Shown: positions 17,015-26,581 of the stretch, in pieces
Numbering within the stretch: the first letter of the stretch is position 1
How the letters are laid out: every line of letters starts with the position of its first letter
NCBI RefSeq assembly: GCF_022763345.1
Contig: NZ_JALEGS010000030.1
Location: forward strand, 1 to 64,000
Length of the DNA stretch: 64,000 nucleotides
Direction: 5' to 3'
Source of the DNA: Phaeodactylibacter sp.
Lineage (GTDB): Bacteria > Bacteroidota > Bacteroidia > Chitinophagales > Saprospiraceae
Notes under the pieces: model-generated
Seen by the model: the letters and a program-made list of their open reading frames with translations, nothing else
Databases searched by the model: none
What the model was told of the DNA's origin: nothing
Made by a program: the position numbers and the translations under genes

Positions 17015-20000
17015 ATGAAACAGTATTTTTGCCTATTAATCGCCATAAGCTTGCTTGTTGCGGGCTGCCAGAACACTGATAACCAGGATATTGCCCGCCA
17101 ACAAGGCACTTTTGTGCCGCATGCCGAGCAAAAAACCGGCATCGGCTTTGCCAATACACTGACGGAAACGGAAGACGTAAACGTCCTTTCCTACGAGTAC
17201 TTTTACAACGGTGGCGGAATTGCCGTAGGGGATTTCAACCAAGATAGCCTGCCGGACCTCTATTTTACCGGTAATATGGTGGCTAATGCCCTGTACCTCA
17301 ATCAGGGAGGGCTCCAATTCAAAGCCGTTACCCAAATTGCCGGTGTGGCCGGACGAAAAAACGGTTGGAACACCGGTACGACCCTCGTAGACATCAACAA
17401 TGACGGGCGTTTAGACATCTACCTATGCTACTCCGGCGATAAAGCTCCCGAACTGCGCCGCAATGAGCTCTACATCAATCAGGGCAATAACAGCGAGGGC
17501 GTCCCCACTTTTAAAGAAAATGCGGCCAAGTACGGGCTCGACTTGCCCACCTATACCACACAGGCGCTTTTCTTTGATTATGACCGGGACGGCGACCTCG
17601 ACTGTTACCTGCTCAACCACTCTATCGAAGATTTTCAAAGCTTTGATGCCACTTACGTCAAAGGGCTGTCCGATGCGTTCGCCGGCGATAAGCTCCTGCG
17701 CAACGATGATGGCCAATTCACGGAAGTGACGGCTGACGCGGGCATCAAAAGTACGCCCCTGGGTTTCGGGCTGGGCATTGCCGCCTCCGATGTCAATGGA
17801 GATGGTTGGACAGACCTCTACGTATCAAATGATTACATCGAAGAGGATTACCTGTACATCAACCAGAAAGATGGCACTTTCAAAGACGAACTAAAACAGC
17901 AAATCGGGCATATTTCCCATTTTTCCATGGGTTCAGACATAGCGGATTTTAATAATGATGCCCTACCGGACATTCTCAGCCTGGACATGCTACCGGAGGA
18001 TAACCGCCGTCAAAAGCTGCTCTACGGGCCGGATACCTATGAGAAGTACCAATCCATGCTCCGCAACGGTTTTTACCATCAGATCATGCGCAATATGCTG
18101 CAGCTCAATAATGGGGATGGCACCTTCAGCGAGATCGGACAGTTGGCTGGCGTGTCCAATACCGACTGGAGCTGGGCGCCCCTCTTCGCCGACTTCGACA
18201 ATGATGGCTGGAAAGACCTCTTCGTCTCCAATGGCTACCTGCGCGACTACACCAACCGCGATTTCGTTTCCTATTACGCTGATCAGCGAATCAAGGAGCA
18301 GCGGGGCGAGAAGTCGGATGCGCTATTAGATATCATCGCCAAAATGGAGTCCACCAAAACACCTAACTATATTTTCCGGAACAATGGCGACTTGACCTTC
18401 ACCAAAAAATCAGCTGACTGGGGTTTTGACGAGCTGGTGCTCTCTAATGGCGCCGTTCACGCTGACCTGGACCTGGACGGCGACCTCGATTTAGTGATCA
18501 ACAACGTCAACGCTCCCGCCCGAATCTACGAAAATCAGGTTGCCAAAGGCCATTATCTCAAAGTCAATCTAATGGGTAACGGCAGCAATCGGCATGCCAT
18601 AGGTGCCAAAGTAAAGCTGGAAGCCAACAGCCAGACCTTCATGCAGGAATTTATGCCTACCCGTGGATTTCAGTCTGCCATGCACCTGCCACTGCATTTC
18701 GGACTTGGAGAAGCACAATCCGTGGATAAGCTCTCTGTATCCTGGCCAGATGGAACAGTAACGGTACTCCACAATATACCGGCAGACCAAACCCTTACGG
18801 TCGACATCGCTAATGCGCAACCCGCAAACCCTGCTCCAGCACCGGAAGCGATGTTTAGCCCGCTTAACAATAGCATGCCCTTTGCCCATCAGGAAAATCA
18901 GGGCATAGACTTCAAACAACAGTCCCTCCTCCCCTACGCATTGTCCTACATGGGCCCTTCGGTCGCCACGGCCGATTTTAATGGTGACGGACTGACCGAT
19001 CTTTTTGCTGGAGGTGCCAAAATGCAAGCTGGTCAGATATTCCTGCAACAAACTGATGGCTCATGGGCGCCGTCCCTGCAGCCTGCCCTGACCAATGACC
19101 TGATCATGGAAGACGTTGCCGCCGCCGCCTTTGATGCCGATGGAGACGGGGACACCGACCTTTATGTCAGCAGCGGGGGCTACCACTACCTTCCGGAAGA
19201 CCTGGCATTGCAAGACCGCTTATACCTCAATGACGGCTCTGGCCAATTTGAGAAAGCCACCCGCGCCTTGCCACTCATGCGCAGCAGTAGCGGCACGGTT
19301 GCTGTTGCCGATTTCGACGGTGATGGGGACCAGGATGTTTTTGCGGGAGGGCGGCTCATTCCGGGGCAATACCCCTTAGCTGCGCGCAGCTACCTGCTCG
19401 AAAACAATGGCAAAGGCGAATTTAAGGAGGTAACTTCGGAAAAAGCTCCCGGCTTGGAGCAGCCCGGCATGGTCACCTCCGCGCTTTGGGAAGACCTCAA
19501 TGGCGATGGTCAGCCCGACCTTGTCCTGGCCGGCGAGTGGATGCCACTCACTGTATTCCTCAACCAAAGCGGGCAACTTCAGCGAACAGACAACTTCTTT
19601 GGGGAGCATACCGATGGCTGGTGGTGGTCCATGGCGAAAGCCGACCTCGATGGCGATGGTGATACCGACTTTATCGCCGGCAACCTTGGCCAAAACACCA
19701 ACCTCAAAGTATCGGCTAAAGAGCCCGCTACCCTCTACTACGGCGACTTTGATGAGAATGGCGCAGTAGACCCCCTCATCACCCATTACATACAGGGTGC
19801 GCCCTACCCTTTTGTGAGCCGGGACAACCTGTTTGGGCAACTGGCTGCCATGCGCAAAAAATTCAGGGATTACGCCAGCTACTCCGATGCACGAATTGAG
19901 GATGTGCTGTCACCGGAGCAGCTGGAAAGTGCCCGGCAACTCAAAGCGACGCAAGGGAAAACCGTTTGGCTGGAAAACCAGGGCAACGGCAACTGGACCG

Positions 20001-20329
20001 TTCGGGAACTCCCTGCTGCCGCGCAAATGTCACCAGTGTTTGCCATCCTGCCCCTTGATGCCAACAACGATGGACGACAAGACCTGATACTGGCCGGCAA
20101 CCTAAGCGAAACCCGGCCTACGATGGGGCCCTGGGATGCCAACTATGGCCAGCTGTTTATCAACCGGGGCGATGGGCAGTTTGAGTATGTCCCTCAGCAT
20201 CAATCCGGGCTTAGCCTGATCGGAGATGTGCGCAGCGCCGTTGCGTTGAATGAGGGGCAAACCCTTTTATTTTTCCGAAATAACCAGACTGTCCTGGCCT
20301 ACAGCAAAAACAAGGCTGCCATAAACTGA
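17015..20329 (+). CDS. VCBS/FG-GAP repeat lipoprotein with UnbV (ASPIC) domain
   Basis: Surface or periplasmic lipoprotein of 1104 aa with lipobox LVAGC (Cys18). It carries about ten FG-GAP/VCBS repeats seen as calcium-binding-like DxNxDGxxD segments (FNQDSLPDLYFTGN, DINNDGRLDIY, DVNGDGWTDLYVSND, DLDGDGDTDFIAGN), folding into beta propellers. Between the two propellers (about 505-600) is an ASPIC/UnbV domain (GAKVKLEA, LHFGLGEAQSVDKLSVSWPDG). In Bacteroidota such proteins often accompany SusCD-type or sugar-use genes. It begins an operon-like run: symporter, DUF4434 protein and AGE epimerase follow on the same strand. Likely role is binding or display of a glycan, which is inferred from context. 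Confidence 0.9.
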   Translation: MKQYFCLLIAISLLVAGCQNTDNQDIARQQGTFVPHAEQKTGIGFANTLTETEDVNVLSYEYFYNGGGIAVGDFNQDSLPDLYFTGNMVANALYLNQGGLQFKAVTQIAGVAGRKNGWNTGTTLVDINNDGRLDIYLCYSGDKAPELRRNELYINQGNNSEGVPTFKENAAKYGLDLPTYTTQALFFDYDRDGDLDCYLLNHSIEDFQSFDATYVKGLSDAFAGDKLLRNDDGQFTEVTADAGIKSTPLGFGLGIAASDVNGDGWTDLYVSNDYIEEDYLYINQKDGTFKDELKQQIGHISHFSMGSDIADFNNDALPDILSLDMLPEDNRRQKLLYGPDTYEKYQSMLRNGFYHQIMRNMLQLNNGDGTFSEIGQLAGVSNTDWSWAPLFADFDNDGWKDLFVSNGYLRDYTNRDFVSYYADQRIKEQRGEKSDALLDIIAKMESTKTPNYIFRNNGDLTFTKKSADWGFDELVLSNGAVHADLDLDGDLDLVINNVNAPARIYENQVAKGHYLKVNLMGNGSNRHAIGAKVKLEANSQTFMQEFMPTRGFQSAMHLPLHFGLGEAQSVDKLSVSWPDGTVTVLHNIPADQTLTVDIANAQPANPAPAPEAMFSPLNNSMPFAHQENQGIDFKQQSLLPYALSYMGPSVATADFNGDGLTDLFAGGAKMQAGQIFLQQTDGSWAPSLQPALTNDLIMEDVAAAAFDADGDGDTDLYVSSGGYHYLPEDLALQDRLYLNDGSGQFEKATRALPLMRSSSGTVAVADFDGDGDQDVFAGGRLIPGQYPLAARSYLLENNGKGEFKEVTSEKAPGLEQPGMVTSALWEDLNGDGQPDLVLAGEWMPLTVFLNQSGQLQRTDNFFGEHTDGWWWSMAKADLDGDGDTDFIAGNLGQNTNLKVSAKEPATLYYGDFDENGAVDPLITHYIQGAPYPFVSRDNLFGQLAAMRKKFRDYASYSDARIEDVLSPEQLESARQLKATQGKTVWLENQGNGNWTVRELPAAAQMSPVFAILPLDANNDGRQDLILAGNLSETRPTMGPWDANYGQLFINRGDGQFEYVPQHQSGLSLIGDVRSAVALNEGQTLLFFRNNQTVLAYSKNKAAIN

Positions 20330-20406
20330 GCCGGCTAAAACAAACCGGAAGCTCTGATGCTATGCCAAAAAAGCAGAGCGCAAGCTGACTTTAAACACCT
20401 GTTACA

Positions 20407-22227
20407 ATGAATTTAACCTTACTGGATACCGGGATTATTCTCGGCTATATTGTCCTGACCGTACTTTTCGGTTTTTGGGTTTCGAAGCGGGCCTCTAAGG
20501 ACATGCAGGCTTATTTTCTGGGCGGCAATAAGATCCCCTGGTACCTCCTGGGCCTTTCCAACGCCTCCGGCATGTTTGATATTTCGGGTACGATGTGGAC
20601 GGTCACCATCCTTTTTGTGTACGGGCTGAAGAGTGCCTGGATCCCGTGGCTTTGGCCGGTCTGGAATCAAGTGTTCGTCATGGTATTCCTGGCCATTTGG
20701 CTCCGGCGCTCAGGGGTACTCACCGGCGCGCAGTGGATTACCTTCCGGTTTGGGGATCAGACCGGCGGGCGCTTATCCCATATTATTGTGACGGTCTTTG
20801 CGGTAATCAGTGTATTTGGGTTTATCGCCTATTTCTTCGAAGGGATTGGCAAGTTTGCCGTCATCTTTTTTCCTTGGGATTTATCCGTTGACCAGGGGTT
20901 GATTCAGCTGACTTCCGAGCAGTCATATGCACTTATTATTATCGCAGTCACTACCCTATATACCATCAAAGGCGGGATGTACAGCGTGGTCGGAACGGAA
21001 GTGCTGCAATTCGTCATTATGACCATCTCCTGTTTTGTAGTCGGCATCATTGCTTATACCAACGTCAGTGGCGAACAGGTGATGGAAGCCGTACCGCCCG
21101 GCTGGACGGAGTTGTTCTTCAGCTGGGAGATGGACCTCGACTGGACCGGCTATCTGGACAGTGTCAACAAACGCATTGAGGATGATGGGTTTGGTGCCAT
21201 AGGGCTTCTGCTAATCGCAATGATCTTTAAGGGCATTTTTGCCAGCCTGGCCGGACCGGTGCCAAGCTACGATATGCAGCGGGTGCTTTCCACCCCTACT
21301 GCTTCTGAAGCAGCAAAGATGAGCGGGCTGACGATTCTTGCCCTTTACTTCCCCCGTTACCTCATGATTGCCGGGTTTGCGGTGCTCTCCCTGGTCTATC
21401 TGACGCCGGAATTCAGGGAAATGGGCGCTGATATTGATTTTGAGACTGTCCTCCCGCTAGCCATTGAGCGTTTCATCCCACCCGGCTTTCAGGGCCTGCT
21501 GCTGGCCGGGCTTTTAGCCGCCTTTATGGGGACTTTCGCAGCCTTTATTAACGCAGCTCCGGCTTATCTGGTCAATGATTTGTACAAAAAGTACATCAAT
21601 CCAGATGCCAGCAGCAAGACCTACATCCGGTACAGCTACCTGGCTTCCTTTCTGCTGGTTGCTATTGGACTGATCGGCGGTTTTTATGCCAGTAGCATCA
21701 ACTCCCTGACGCTTTGGATCACCTCAGCCCTGTACGGCGGTTATGCAGCAGCCAATGCTCTAAAGTGGATCTGGTGGCGCTTCAATGGCTACGGTTACTT
21801 CTGGGGCATGATCGGTGGACTGGTTGCGGCAACCTTTATCCCGCCGTTGTTTCCGGATGTTACGCCGATCTACCTTTTCCCGGTCATCTTTGCCATTTCC
21901 CTGGCGGGCTGCCTCATCGGTACCTTTGCCACTCCTGCCGAAGATGATGAAACGCTTATGAACTTCTACAAAAAGACCAATCCATGGGGATTCTGGAAGC
22001 CAATCCGCAAAAAAGTACTGGCAGCCGACCCTGCTTTTGTGCCCAACCATTCTTTTGGCCGGGATGCGTTCAATGTCCTCGTCGGTATCGTTTGGCAGAT
22101 GTCCCTGGTCGTCATGCCAATCTACCTCCTCATCCGGCAGTCTACGGAGCTGGCCATTACGTTCCTTATTTTCCTAATCACCACCTGGCTGCTGAAGAAG
22201 TACTGGTGGGACAAACTTGAAGACTAA
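20407..22227 (+). CDS. Sodium:solute symporter (SSS family)
   Basis: Inner-membrane Na+-coupled transporter (606 aa, about 13-14 membrane segments). The LeuT-fold SSS family is visible in FWVSKRASKDMQAYFLGGNKIPWYLLGLSNASG at the start of the core (given in parts: ASKDMQAYFLGG, IPWYLLGLSNASG), in IFASLAGPVPSYDMQR and in LAGLLAAFMGTFAAFINAAPAYLVND, the last being the region of sodium ligands. Context with a glycosidase-like and an epimerase-like gene points to a sugar or sugar acid as substrate. A hairpin (20351-20379) lies in the 77-base gap before it; DUF4434 follows after five bases. Confidence 0.92.
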   Translation: MNLTLLDTGIILGYIVLTVLFGFWVSKRASKDMQAYFLGGNKIPWYLLGLSNASGMFDISGTMWTVTILFVYGLKSAWIPWLWPVWNQVFVMVFLAIWLRRSGVLTGAQWITFRFGDQTGGRLSHIIVTVFAVISVFGFIAYFFEGIGKFAVIFFPWDLSVDQGLIQLTSEQSYALIIIAVTTLYTIKGGMYSVVGTEVLQFVIMTISCFVVGIIAYTNVSGEQVMEAVPPGWTELFFSWEMDLDWTGYLDSVNKRIEDDGFGAIGLLLIAMIFKGIFASLAGPVPSYDMQRVLSTPTASEAAKMSGLTILALYFPRYLMIAGFAVLSLVYLTPEFREMGADIDFETVLPLAIERFIPPGFQGLLLAGLLAAFMGTFAAFINAAPAYLVNDLYKKYINPDASSKTYIRYSYLASFLLVAIGLIGGFYASSINSLTLWITSALYGGYAAANALKWIWWRFNGYGYFWGMIGGLVAATFIPPLFPDVTPIYLFPVIFAISLAGCLIGTFATPAEDDETLMNFYKKTNPWGFWKPIRKKVLAADPAFVPNHSFGRDAFNVLVGIVWQMSLVVMPIYLLIRQSTELAITFLIFLITTWLLKKYWWDKLED

Positions 22228-22232
22228 AACAC

Positions 22233-23168
22233 ATGAAGCTATCAGGAACTTTCCTGGATGAAATTTCCCACGATATCCCCCACCAAAACTGGGGCCCAAA
22301 AGAGTGGGATACCGATTTTCAGCATATGAAGCGCATGGGCATTGACACCGTCATTCTCATCCGCTGCGGGTATAAAAACTGGCTGACCTATCCATCGGCA
22401 GTCCTTCAGGAGGAAGAGGGGGCGTACGAACCACCGGTCGACCTGGTGCGCCTGTTCCTGGACCTTTCGGAAAAGCATGGAATGGCCTTCTACTTCGGGC
22501 TTTATGACTCCGGCAAGTACTGGTGGGCGCAAGGCGATTTCCAACGCGAAGTCGCCCTCAACCTTCGGGTTATTGATGAAGTTTGGGAACGATATGGCTC
22601 CTCAACGGCATTTCAAGGCTGGTACATCTGCCAGGAAGTCAGCCGCAAAACGGCCGGTATCATTGACCTCTACCGGCAACTGGGGCTGCACTGCAAAAAA
22701 GTAAGTGGTGGGCTGCCCACCCTGATTTCTCCATACATCGACGGACAGAAAGCCATCATGGCCAGTGAAGCTGAACTGACCAAAACCGATGCCGTCAGCC
22801 TGCAGGAACATGAAGCCGAGTGGGACGAAATCTTCACCGGCATACGGGAGGCCATAGATATCGTAGCCTTTCAGGACGGGCATGTGGACTACCATCAGCT
22901 GACCGACTATTTTGCTGTTAACAAACAGCTCGCTGACCGCCACGGGCTGCGCTGCTGGACGAATGCAGAATCGTTCGACCGGGATATGCCCATCAAGTTT
23001 TTGCCTATCAAGTGGGAAAAGCTGCGCCTTAAACTGGAAGCCGCCCGTGCTGCCGGATTGGAAAAAGCCATTACCTTTGAGTTTTCGCATTTTATGAGCC
23101 CACAATCGGCCTATCCACAGGCGGGTCATTTGTACAACAGATACCAGGAATACCGAAACGAACACTAA
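22233..23168 (+). CDS. DUF4434 glycoside-hydrolase-like protein
   Basis: Cytoplasmic protein (311 aa, no signal peptide) of the DUF4434 family, predicted to have a glycosidase-like TIM barrel. Features are the start KLSGTFLDEISHDIPHQNWG, the strand MGIDTVILIRCGYK, the strand-end acid in GWYICQEVSR, IVAFQDGHVDY and a final FEFSHFMSPQS. Strand-end Glu/Asp residues are compatible with a retaining glycosidase but no reaction is established for the family to my knowledge. It lies five bases after the symporter gene and two before the epimerase gene, so it probably acts on the imported sugar. Confidence 0.82.
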   Translation: MKLSGTFLDEISHDIPHQNWGPKEWDTDFQHMKRMGIDTVILIRCGYKNWLTYPSAVLQEEEGAYEPPVDLVRLFLDLSEKHGMAFYFGLYDSGKYWWAQGDFQREVALNLRVIDEVWERYGSSTAFQGWYICQEVSRKTAGIIDLYRQLGLHCKKVSGGLPTLISPYIDGQKAIMASEAELTKTDAVSLQEHEAEWDEIFTGIREAIDIVAFQDGHVDYHQLTDYFAVNKQLADRHGLRCWTNAESFDRDMPIKFLPIKWEKLRLKLEAARAAGLEKAITFEFSHFMSPQSAYPQAGHLYNRYQEYRNEH

Positions 23169-23170
23169 AC

Positions 23171-24340
23171 ATGCTGAAGGCAGGACAATACACCCAGGTT
23201 TTTGCACAAGAACTAAACGAAAGGGTCATCCCCTTTTGGGAACGTTACTCTCCGGACCGCGAACATGGCGGCTATTTTACCTGCCTGCTCCGGGACGGAC
23301 AGGTTTACGATACCGACAAGTTCATCTGGCTACAGGCCCGTCAGGTTTGGACTTTTTCCAAATTGTACAACCATCAGGAACAGCGGCAGGAATGGCTGGA
23401 CCTCGCCCTGCTGGGTGCCAACTTTCTGGAAAAACACGGCCGGGACGAAGCCGGCAACTGGTATTTCTCCCTCCGGCAGGACGGGCAGCCCCTGGTACAA
23501 GCCTATAATATTTTCTCCGATTGCTTCGCGGCTATGGCTTTCGGGCAACTTTACCAGGCCACGGGCACGGAACGGTACGCCTCCATAGCCCGGGCCACCT
23601 TTAGCCGAATATTGGAACGGCAGGACAACCCCAAGGGCAAGTACAACAAACTGGTCCGCGGTACCCGCCCCCTCATGGGCTTCTCCCTGCCTATGATCCT
23701 ATGCAACCTTTGCCTGGAGCTGGAGCCCCTCTTGGAACCCGAATTGGTGGAAACCACGATCGACCATTGCATTCACACTGTAATGGATACCTTCTATGAC
23801 GAAGCATCCGGACTGGTCCTGGAAAATGTACAGCCCGACGGTAAGCTCAGTGATACCTTCGAAGGCCGGCTCCTCAATCCAGGCCATGCTTTGGAAGCTA
23901 TGTGGTTCATCATGGACCTGGGCGAGCGCCGGGACGATCAGGAGCTGATCCGTCAGGCCACGGAGCGGGCGCTTTTTATGCTGGACTACGGGTGGGACAA
24001 AGAAGCAGGCGGCTTGTTTTACTTCCTGGACCGCAAAGGCTATCCGCCACAGCAGCTGGAATGGGACCAAAAGCTATGGTGGGTCCACCTCGAGGCTATG
24101 GAGGCCGCATTGAAAGGGCTGCAACATACCGGCGATGAGCGATGTGCACGATGGTTTGAGCAACTCTATGACTACGCCTGGCCCCGATTCTCTGACCCGG
24201 AATACGGCGAATGGTTCGGCTACCTGAAACGGGACGGCACCCCACTGCATACTGCAAAGGGCGGCAAATGGAAAGGCTGTTTCCACGTGCCGCGTGCGCT
24301 GTGGGGGTGCCTGGAAATCTTAAAGAAATTGCAGGCTTAA
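23171..24340 (+). CDS. AGE-family sugar epimerase/isomerase
   Basis: N-acylglucosamine 2-epimerase superfamily enzyme (389 aa, alpha6/alpha6 barrel) that interconverts C2 epimers or aldose/ketose sugars such as mannose, glucose or cellobiose. Family segments seen are FWERYSPDREHGGYFTCL, KFIWLQARQVWTFSKLYN, NPGHALEAMWFIMDLG, KLWWVHLEAMEA and GGKWKGCFHVPRALW; the conserved His residues in GHALE, WWVHLE and CFHVPRA are the expected catalytic ones. Last gene of the symporter operon, overlapping the convergent hutU stop by four bases. Exact substrate unknown. Confidence 0.9.
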   Translation: MLKAGQYTQVFAQELNERVIPFWERYSPDREHGGYFTCLLRDGQVYDTDKFIWLQARQVWTFSKLYNHQEQRQEWLDLALLGANFLEKHGRDEAGNWYFSLRQDGQPLVQAYNIFSDCFAAMAFGQLYQATGTERYASIARATFSRILERQDNPKGKYNKLVRGTRPLMGFSLPMILCNLCLELEPLLEPELVETTIDHCIHTVMDTFYDEASGLVLENVQPDGKLSDTFEGRLLNPGHALEAMWFIMDLGERRDDQELIRQATERALFMLDYGWDKEAGGLFYFLDRKGYPPQQLEWDQKLWWVHLEAMEAALKGLQHTGDERCARWFEQLYDYAWPRFSDPEYGEWFGYLKRDGTPLHTAKGGKWKGCFHVPRALWGCLEILKKLQA

Positions 24341-26382
24341 GCCTTTCCCTCTTTAGCACTCAGGCCCAGCGCCTCTTCCACCAGGTTATCATCCGCAATG
24401 GTAGGCAAGGTGACCCTGAGCCCCGGATAAGCCTGCATGGTGCGTTGAATAGTAGACATCGCACCCCGGTTGCGGGCCCAGGACCGCCGGGCAATGCCGT
24501 TGTTGACATCCCAGAAGAGCATACTCTCCAGGCGGCGGTCAGATTCTGGTGTACCATCAAGCACCATCCCAAAACCTCCGTTCATCACTTCGCCCCATCC
24601 AACTCCGCCACCGTTGTGCAGGGAAATCCAGGTTGCCCCGCGGAAAGCATCCCCAATGACATTGTGCACCGCCATATCTGCGGTAAACTGGGAGCCGTCG
24701 TAAATATTTGCGGTCTCCCGGTAGGGCGAATCAGTACCGGAGACATCGTGGTGGTCCCTGCCTAATACGACTGGAGCGCTCAATTCCCCGCGGGCAATCG
24801 CTTTGTTGAACGCCCGCGCGATGCGGATGCGGCCTTCAGCATCAGCATACAGAATTCTTGATTTTGAGCCTACGACAGGAAGGTTGTCTTCTGCTCCTTC
24901 AATCCAGTTGAGATTATCCTGCAACTGAGGGCGAATGTCCTCCGGCGCTTCGGCCAGCATCTCGCGTAGGATTTCCGCCGCAATTTCATCGGTCTTTTGC
25001 AAATCTTTCATGGTTCCGGAAGCACACACCCAACGGAATGGGCCAAAACCATAATCAAAACACATCGGCCCCATGATGTCCTCCACATAGGATGGGTAAC
25101 GAAAGTGCCCCTCTGTTTCATCCAGCCATATATCCGCTCCGGAATTGCCTGCTTCCTTTAGAAAAGCATTGCCATAATCCCAGAAATACATGCCGCGCTC
25201 CGCCATCGTATTAATGGCTTTTACGTGGCGGCGCAGGGTGTCCCGCACTTCAGACATGAACTGCACCGGGTCTTTATCCAGCAGCCGCTTGGCTTCTTCA
25301 AAGGTATAGCCCGCAGGCGTGTAGCCCATGCCTTCAATATTGTGCAAAGAAGTCTGATCGGAGCCCAGCTCTACTTTTACCTCCTCTTTGGCCAGGCGTT
25401 CCCACAGCTCCACCACATTCCCCTGATAGACCAGGGCCACGGCTTCCTTGTCTTGTCTGGCTTGCTCTATTCTGGGCAACAGCGCACCGAGGTTGGTAAA
25501 GACATTTTCTGCTTTGATATAGCCGTCCGTCAGGCGCTGCTGCACGGCATCAGGGTCAATTTCTGCTACGATTCCTACCGCTCCAGTCACTTCCGCGGCA
25601 ATGGTTTGTGCACCGGACATACCCCCCAGCCCGGAAGTCACGAATACCTTTCCGCGAAGGTTTTTATCGCCCAGCCCCATTTTGCGGCCTGCATTCAACA
25701 AGGTAATCGTTGTACCATGCACAATACCTTGTGGCCCGATATACATAAAGGAGCCGGCAGTCATTTGCCCGTAGGAAGTGACGCCCAGGGCGTTGTACTT
25801 GTTCCAGTCTTCTTTTTTGGAATAATTGGGGATCATCATGCCGTTGGTCACCACTACGCGCGGCGCTTCGGGGTGGGAAGGGAATAGCCCAAGCGGATGC
25901 CCGGAATAAAGCACCAAGGTCTGTTCATCCGTCATCTGAGCCAGGTACTGCATGACCAGCCGGTACTGCGCCCAGTTTTGAAAAACCGCTCCATTGCCGC
26001 CGTAGGTGATCAGCTCATGCGGGTGCTTGGCGACTTTGGGGTCCAGGTTGTTTTGAATCATAAGCATAATGGCGGCAGCCTGCCTGGACTGATGGGGATA
26101 TTCATCAATCGGGCGGGCATACATTTCATAGTCCGGACGGAAGCGGAACATATAAATGCGCCCGTAGTGCTCTAGTTCTGCGGCAAATTCAGGAGCCAGA
26201 ACTTCATGCTGATGGGCGGGGAAGTACCGCAGCGCGTTTTTAAGGGCCAGCGCCCGGTCTTTATCTGACAAAACCCCCTCGATACCACGTTTTGGGGCGT
26301 GGCTTACATTCGGATCATAGGGCTTAGCCATCGGCAATTCGTCCGGTATGCCTTCCAGGATTGATTTTTGGAATTCGGTCAT
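24337..26382 (-). CDS. hutU: Urocanate hydratase
   Basis: NAD+-dependent second enzyme of histidine breakdown, converting urocanate to imidazolonepropionate. The 681-aa protein is the long form found in Bacteroidota (the Pseudomonas/Bacillus form is about 555 aa). Family segments include YGGNGAVFQNWAQYRL, LYSGHPLGLFPS, MTAGSFMYIGPQGIVHGT, the dinucleotide region FVTSGLGGMSGAQ, DQTSLHNI and WISLHNGGGVGWGEVMNGGF. No other hut gene is present in the window, so the rest of the pathway must be elsewhere. Confidence 0.96.
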   Translation of the reverse strand: MTEFQKSILEGIPDELPMAKPYDPNVSHAPKRGIEGVLSDKDRALALKNALRYFPAHQHEVLAPEFAAELEHYGRIYMFRFRPDYEMYARPIDEYPHQSRQAAAIMLMIQNNLDPKVAKHPHELITYGGNGAVFQNWAQYRLVMQYLAQMTDEQTLVLYSGHPLGLFPSHPEAPRVVVTNGMMIPNYSKKEDWNKYNALGVTSYGQMTAGSFMYIGPQGIVHGTTITLLNAGRKMGLGDKNLRGKVFVTSGLGGMSGAQTIAAEVTGAVGIVAEIDPDAVQQRLTDGYIKAENVFTNLGALLPRIEQARQDKEAVALVYQGNVVELWERLAKEEVKVELGSDQTSLHNIEGMGYTPAGYTFEEAKRLLDKDPVQFMSEVRDTLRRHVKAINTMAERGMYFWDYGNAFLKEAGNSGADIWLDETEGHFRYPSYVEDIMGPMCFDYGFGPFRWVCASGTMKDLQKTDEIAAEILREMLAEAPEDIRPQLQDNLNWIEGAEDNLPVVGSKSRILYADAEGRIRIARAFNKAIARGELSAPVVLGRDHHDVSGTDSPYRETANIYDGSQFTADMAVHNVIGDAFRGATWISLHNGGGVGWGEVMNGGFGMVLDGTPESDRRLESMLFWDVNNGIARRSWARNRGAMSTIQRTMQAYPGLRVTLPTIADDNLVEEALGLSAKEGKA

Positions 26383-26581
26383 ATTTGGCGTTTTGCGCTA
26401 AGGTCGGACTTTTTTTAACAATTTGTTAGCATCCTTAATGCCCTTTAACGATGAGCAGACGCCATTATTAACATTCCTATAGCGCACCGAACCCGTTTTC
26501 ATTTGTAAATTAGATGGGCGAAGAAAAAATACATGAGCCTCAGCAAAATGCTCCTTTGTTCACATACTTAAACCCTTTGAT

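Noticed and set aside
20351..20379. GCTCTG/CAGAGC hairpin as a terminator inside the sugar operon
   Set aside because: The stem is only six pairs with a 17-base loop and no U tract; operon continuity is more likely.
25225..25887. Open frame of 220 codons opposite hutU
   Set aside because: Antisense of conserved hutU codons, no recognisable domain.
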